NCBI GenBank assembly: GCA_017444045.1
Contig: JAFSXO010000161.1
Span: forward strand, 1-9,273
Direction of reading: 5' to 3'
Source of the DNA: a bacterium
GTDB taxonomy: Bacteria; Vulcanimicrobiota; Xenobia; Xenobiales; Xenobiaceae
DNA length: 9,273 nucleotides
Position numbers and translations under genes: made by a program
Notes under the pieces: generated by a model
What the model was told of the DNA's origin: nothing
Databases searched by the model: none
Seen by the model: the letters and a program-made list of their open reading frames with translations, nothing else
In this document: one piece after another, positions 6,701-9,273 of the stretch
Position numbering within the stretch: position 1 is the stretch's first letter
How the letters are laid out: every line of letters begins with the position of its first letter

Positions 6701-7540
6701 GGGGTAAGCCTGTGCAAAATGCTCGAAGAGTTGACCCCGGCTGAGCTGTTCCTGGATCAGCGCTTCTATGTGCAGGGCAATGAAAAGCAGCTTTTTGACG
6801 AGTTTGGGGTGCGCCCTTATCTGGGAGGCAAAGCCAATCCGCTTACCGTCTATCACCTTAAGCCCGATGAGATTATAGCTCCGTACCGCAAGGTCAGCCT
6901 GGCAGTATCGTCGTCCGGCAAAGAGGAATCGCGTTTCTTTGCCGAGCTGGCCCGCTGCTTCTTCTCGGATAGCAGCAGCCATATGGTGGTTTTGCGCCTG
7001 CATACGGCCGACGGCGTAGAGTTCCGCAATCTGGAGACATTCCTGCCCGTCTTTGAGACCTCCCGCATCGTTGATCTGCGCACAGCCGAAGTCTTCGATC
7101 CCGTCCGCGCTGGCTACATACCGGTATTCCGCAGTATCACGTTCTCCGATGAGCAGATAGGCCATACCACCGAAGCTAGGACTGATTTCCAGGCCCTGAT
7201 GGGACTGCTGGGCGGCAAGAGGATTGCCGTTAAGGCTGATGCTGCCAAGAATTCTGCCTCCGACGCTAAAGACGACGCTTCCTCTGATGCTGAAGAAGAC
7301 AGCAGCTGCGAGCAGGCTCTGCCTGAAGAGCCTGAGCTTGACGATTGGCTCGGCGATGAAGAGGGCGGTATGCAGGCCGCCCAGGAAGGCATCGATCTGG
7401 AGCCGTTCAGCCAGCTGGCGGCGCAGCTGAGAAAATCCTTTGGCCTGCCCATGGAATTAGAGCGCCAGCTGATCAATATGCTGCTGATAGTGGAACGTCA
7501 TTCTCCCATATCTTTGGTGTCTAAGAAGGAAGAGGGATAA
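3707..7540 (+). CDS. large uncharacterised cytoplasmic protein (1277 residues)
   Basis: I do not recognise this family. No signal peptide or membrane segment is visible, so it should be cytoplasmic. The N-terminal part (about 45-160) alternates short hydrophobic and charged stretches, suggesting beta structure, and holds a lone CxxC (C64, C67). The middle and later parts look mainly alpha-helical; about 790-880 could be HEAT-like repeats, though this is only by eye. A different, aromatic-rich segment around 609-660 includes YHDNRDNRHYKYWDV. Two acidic linkers stand out: nine consecutive glutamates (886-894), and an Ala/Ser/Asp/Glu-rich stretch (1176-1221) before a short helical C-terminus. 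No ATP-binding, nuclease or protease motif was found. The gene follows thrS by 46 bases with a strong ribosome binding site, so co-transcription is likely. A scaffold or protein-interaction role would fit, but that is a guess. Confidence 0.85.
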   Translation: MSDGNSGSWNWGGLISRWLSGSQEHVLETSADENSTFNKEVSSAEGCLRIVPVNKTIELHSTLCEGCMLVLGVSLAGPLSKFVKRGGDNEVVITVPVSEADGAKHSIKITYYGSKKRGKNVVKLVRAGQGTNANGECFFELVYNDERDDFRYVIELDASIEVVEFKEVIDKRPLFQSVPPVAQMAAFLRAVTNRKRTVFDIIDSMKDYASPSTGKITVALREAVEEQGVSLSYEVPLRIKKLLSKQVNLISEHVILALALYIDMETGVLTRTIIAERKSIEASVASLYSVAKHFGATIGAEEWKFLFGDTELTLAEVQQSLLNSAYSRIVSQFGQQSSNRTPAMILRQIAKESRSMRALSFSQTLQERLGGNDIAISDQQLALLATLSVARRHYNPNLVAALCLFVDAEVGCIGEQDLQNAAIEVNGIETSTYAMLAVAGAFDVSLRGLNFGNLSQDELHVTLPGLVRLTEVGFLGGFRKSGESKQSWHWVRTNQAAAKALQRNRGIEFTNNVLCVLPVIEQLSEIDLVHLMESGRDFLAAFQSDYDKTLVWRRLSDIPEKSFRTPIQGKVRQSYSFIEGFSAYHFSRTVIGRIAEVSREELLGTSNVIMVYHDNRDNRHYKYWDVISSDADLEPPPNTGWVWKGMIVDNIDTSGLPSVIHEMSQNALLGRGVQSSHESRLLNWIYEALRKTILRKVDYASVADYPNAKSLFGDRLVQLRGGVSNWIDEYTYNLILDWFEESAGVDVLLPKWIFDCLNDDDQVEMVSLAMLYSIVAGDMIDLYLGSSYKQVDLASLRVLLNERISGLLEAESTSSRVLGLRLLAFSEFVPDANARLMVEYSLSRALDDVNSDAVFAACEGLVRLCFSHIIPLPLLTSLRRCESADEEEEEEEEEILPEDGVIDRHALRDALMDIEDWVADLKAKKSAEYKSMPFVGVDGSIDSTILQEFAHYLAGLRQASYDETGNIPRCYYALVPERQLSAICTVIVEAWKQMAASNGVSLCKMLEELTPAELFLDQRFYVQGNEKQLFDEFGVRPYLGGKANPLTVYHLKPDEIIAPYRKVSLAVSSSGKEESRFFAELARCFFSDSSSHMVVLRLHTADGVEFRNLETFLPVFETSRIVDLRTAEVFDPVRAGYIPVFRSITFSDEQIGHTTEARTDFQALMGLLGGKRIAVKADAAKNSASDAKDDASSDAEEDSSCEQALPEEPELDDWLGDEEGGMQAAQEGIDLEPFSQLAAQLRKSFGLPMELERQLINMLLIVERHSPISLVSKKEEG

Positions 7541-7548
7541 CGCGTTTC

Positions 7549-7603
7549 AGCTCCGCGCGGCAGGCATATCTGAGCTAATCGAAGCAGGGCTGGCGCGGAA
7601 GCT
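7549..7603. other. GC-rich imperfect hairpin between convergent genes
   Basis: AGCTCCGCGC (7549-7558) pairs with GCGCGGA (7593-7599) and, after one bulged A, with GCT (7601-7603), giving 10 pairs around a 34-base loop. GCGCGGA recurs at 7610-7616, so a second pairing is possible. No T-tract follows on either strand. It sits in the 113-base gap where the large gene and the protease gene converge, so a role in ending or protecting both transcripts is plausible but unproven. Confidence 0.3.
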
Positions 7604-7653
7604 AATACAGCGCGGATGCGTCCACGAATCCCTCTGCAAATGGGGCCAGGGGC

Positions 7654-9273
7654 TCAGGACATTGTGTATAGTATATTGAACGACACAAATCCGTTCCACA
7701 GTCCGTGGGCAATAGTAGATGACCAAATGCTGCCGCTTTTATGGTAGACGACGACAAAGCAGAGGCCCAGGCCGGCGAGAATTATGGTGCCCTGAGGATC
7801 TCCGTGTACTATGCCGAAGATGAGGGAGCTAAAGAGCGCCGCCCAGCCGAATGACCATTGGCTGCGCAGACAGCCAAAAAGCAGGCCGCGGAACACAAGC
7901 TCCTCGAAGAACGGACCGCACAGTGAGAGCTGCATTATCAGCAGGAACCATTCCGACGGGCGGCTTCTGGCGGCTATCTGCAAAAAGGGATTGTCGGATT
8001 GGGGGGCTTTACCGTAGAACACTGACATTATCTGGGATAGTATGTAGGTGCTGACAACGGCAAGGCAGAAGCCGATCCATCCCCAGCGCAGATCGCTCCA
8101 TCTGGGGAAGCGCAGCTGCAGCGCGGTCAGAGCGTTTACAGGAGTGCTGCCTGCGCTGGCCAGATAGGGGAGCAGCAGTATTATAAAGGCCGTCAGTATG
8201 GCATACGCGCTAAAGTAGGTGCAGAAAACTGAAGTGACGGGCGAGCTTTTGAAATAGAATAGGCCCGAGAAGGCTATGGCTATTATGGCCATGAGCCACT
8301 GCGACGCGACGAAGGTGGCGCATACCCTGAGCGGATCGAAGCTGTATAGGCTGGCTTCGGAAATGGGGGCGCGCAGCCTCTGGCGGCGCTGGGGATCTAT
8401 GAGTGCCGCTATAAGCCATATAGCGGCGAAAAAGAACATAGCCGTACTGGAAATGAAGATAAGGGAGACCGCGGTTACCCAGGCCATGTCGCGGTGCAGG
8501 CGTATTTTGTCGATTTCGCTTAAGCCTTCTCCCATAGGCAGCATTTTGGCGCATTCAGCCAGCTCGCGGCTGGCTATGGTATGCAGATAGTCCTTCAGCC
8601 AGCTGTTTATGGATTCCTGAATCAGGAGCGCGTCTGCTGTGCTTAGCTCGGGCATTTCTCCTTTTCCGCTTCGGAAGAGGCACACCCTTAAAGTCGTCCT
8701 GCAGAGCAGATCGATGCCTTCATTTTCGCAGTCAATGCCCTCCAATAGCTTCTGGGCCTGCTTGTAATCGTGTCGATGCATGCACTCTAAAGCGCTGCAG
8801 TACAGGATATAGGGCGATTCACTGTTTCCCTCGCGGCAGCTGTCCATTATGGAGCGGGGACTGTCCTTTAGCGATTCTAAGGTGTGCGCGGGGAATTCCT
8901 GGCTGTCCAGCAGCCGCATAATTTTGCCGGCGACAATGGTTTGCATTCTCTGCTGCATAGACGGGCCAGATGACTGCTTTGGCCTGTCGGTGAACATGGG
9001 GATTATATAAACCAGCCAGGCGGTAACGATAATAATCCATAGGACAAAGCGCCAGATGCTGAACTCTTGGCGATAAGGCTTTGTGGGGGCGTTTGCCTTC
9101 TCCGTATAGCTGCCGGCGTCTTCTGAAGCGTTTATTGTGCTGCCCGGGCCGGGAGCCTGTATAGTGCCGCTAGTTTCGGGAGCCTGTGATGTGCTGCTGT
9201 CTTTTGATGCCTTTATAGTGCTGTCGTTTTCGGAAGCCTGTATTGTGCTGTCGCTGATATCGTTGCCGTTCAT
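7654..9273 (-). CDS. CPBP-family intramembrane metalloprotease with repeat-rich N-terminus
   Basis: A 539-residue protein whose C-terminal part is a CPBP (CaaX protease / bacteriocin-processing, Abi) domain. All three signature motifs are present: EExxxR as E457, E458 and R462 in FFEELVFRG; FxxxH as F486 and H490; and HxxxN as H523 and N527. These are the metal-binding and catalytic residues of this glutamate-dependent membrane protease family. Upstream of it, residues 9-53 are five Ser/Thr-rich nonapeptides. One membrane span follows (about 73-92), then a soluble TPR-like helical region (about 100-260) with several cysteines. The remaining spans lie from about 264 on. The basic stretch DPQRRQRLR (293-301) after the second span suggests the TPR-like part is extracytoplasmic. 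The substrate is unknown. The ATG is the last codon of the window, so its ribosome binding site is unseen and the true start may lie outside. Confidence 0.88.
   Translation of the reverse strand: MNGNDISDSTIQASENDSTIKASKDSSTSQAPETSGTIQAPGPGSTINASEDAGSYTEKANAPTKPYRQEFSIWRFVLWIIIVTAWLVYIIPMFTDRPKQSSGPSMQQRMQTIVAGKIMRLLDSQEFPAHTLESLKDSPRSIMDSCREGNSESPYILYCSALECMHRHDYKQAQKLLEGIDCENEGIDLLCRTTLRVCLFRSGKGEMPELSTADALLIQESINSWLKDYLHTIASRELAECAKMLPMGEGLSEIDKIRLHRDMAWVTAVSLIFISSTAMFFFAAIWLIAALIDPQRRQRLRAPISEASLYSFDPLRVCATFVASQWLMAIIAIAFSGLFYFKSSPVTSVFCTYFSAYAILTAFIILLLPYLASAGSTPVNALTALQLRFPRWSDLRWGWIGFCLAVVSTYILSQIMSVFYGKAPQSDNPFLQIAARSRPSEWFLLIMQLSLCGPFFEELVFRGLLFGCLRSQWSFGWAALFSSLIFGIVHGDPQGTIILAGLGLCFVVVYHKSGSIWSSTIAHGLWNGFVSFNILYTMS
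9115..9250 (-). repeat. 27-bp tandem repeat, five copies, inside the protease gene
   Basis: On the plus strand a block like GAAGCCTGTATTGTGCTG begins at 9125, 9152, 9179, 9206 and 9233, exactly 27 bases apart, with a few changes per copy. It encodes five nonapeptides on the minus strand: STIQASEND, STIKASKDS, STSQAPETS, GTIQAPGPG and STINASEDA. The period is a multiple of three, so gain or loss of copies keeps the frame. The copies have diverged, so it is not a recent expansion. Confidence 0.85.

Noticed and set aside
7654..9273. Bacteriocin immunity or abortive-infection protein
   Set aside because: CPBP proteins are sometimes so named, but no bacteriocin or defence gene is near, and the fused domains point to another, unknown role.

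Overview
The window is bacterial: Shine-Dalgarno sites, compact protein genes without introns, and a class II threonyl-tRNA synthetase of bacterial type. The lineage cannot be fixed from sequence alone. Coding DNA looks moderately GC-rich while the first 460 bases are clearly AT-rich. A synthetase without a TGS domain, an ABC-2-type permease beginning 'DPLLVREM', and a CPBP protease fit several phyla; a Gram-negative-like anaerobe of the PVC/Lentisphaerota kind is a weak guess, not a finding.

Layout. Bases 1-463 hold no convincing gene. They begin with the end of a GC-rich palindromic intergenic repeat (1-58). An AT-rich stretch follows, dense in inverted repeats built on one half-site (GCATT/AATGC, seven exact copies). 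It contains a near-consensus sigma-70 promoter (280-308) and a long hairpin (359-411). Next come an ABC-2-type membrane protein (464-1576), a 254-base gap with two mutually exclusive hairpins (1577-1830), and thrS (1831-3660). After 46 bases comes a very large unrecognised cytoplasmic protein of 1277 residues (3707-7540). On the opposite strand, converging on it, is a CPBP intramembrane metalloprotease (7654-9273) with an unusual Ser/Thr-rich nonapeptide-repeat N-terminus and a TPR-like extramembrane domain.

How the genes may work together. thrS and the 1277-residue gene are probably one transcription unit: same strand, a short gap and a strong ribosome binding site. That gap holds a perfect 7-bp stem ending directly at the Shine-Dalgarno. 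The permease has its own well-formed promoter region and no ATPase partner in view. The protease is transcribed separately towards the pair. No defence system, mobile element with a transposase, CRISPR array, tRNA or rRNA is visible. The most unusual items are the unknown giant protein tied to thrS, the half-site-rich regulatory region at the left end, and the domain make-up of the protease.
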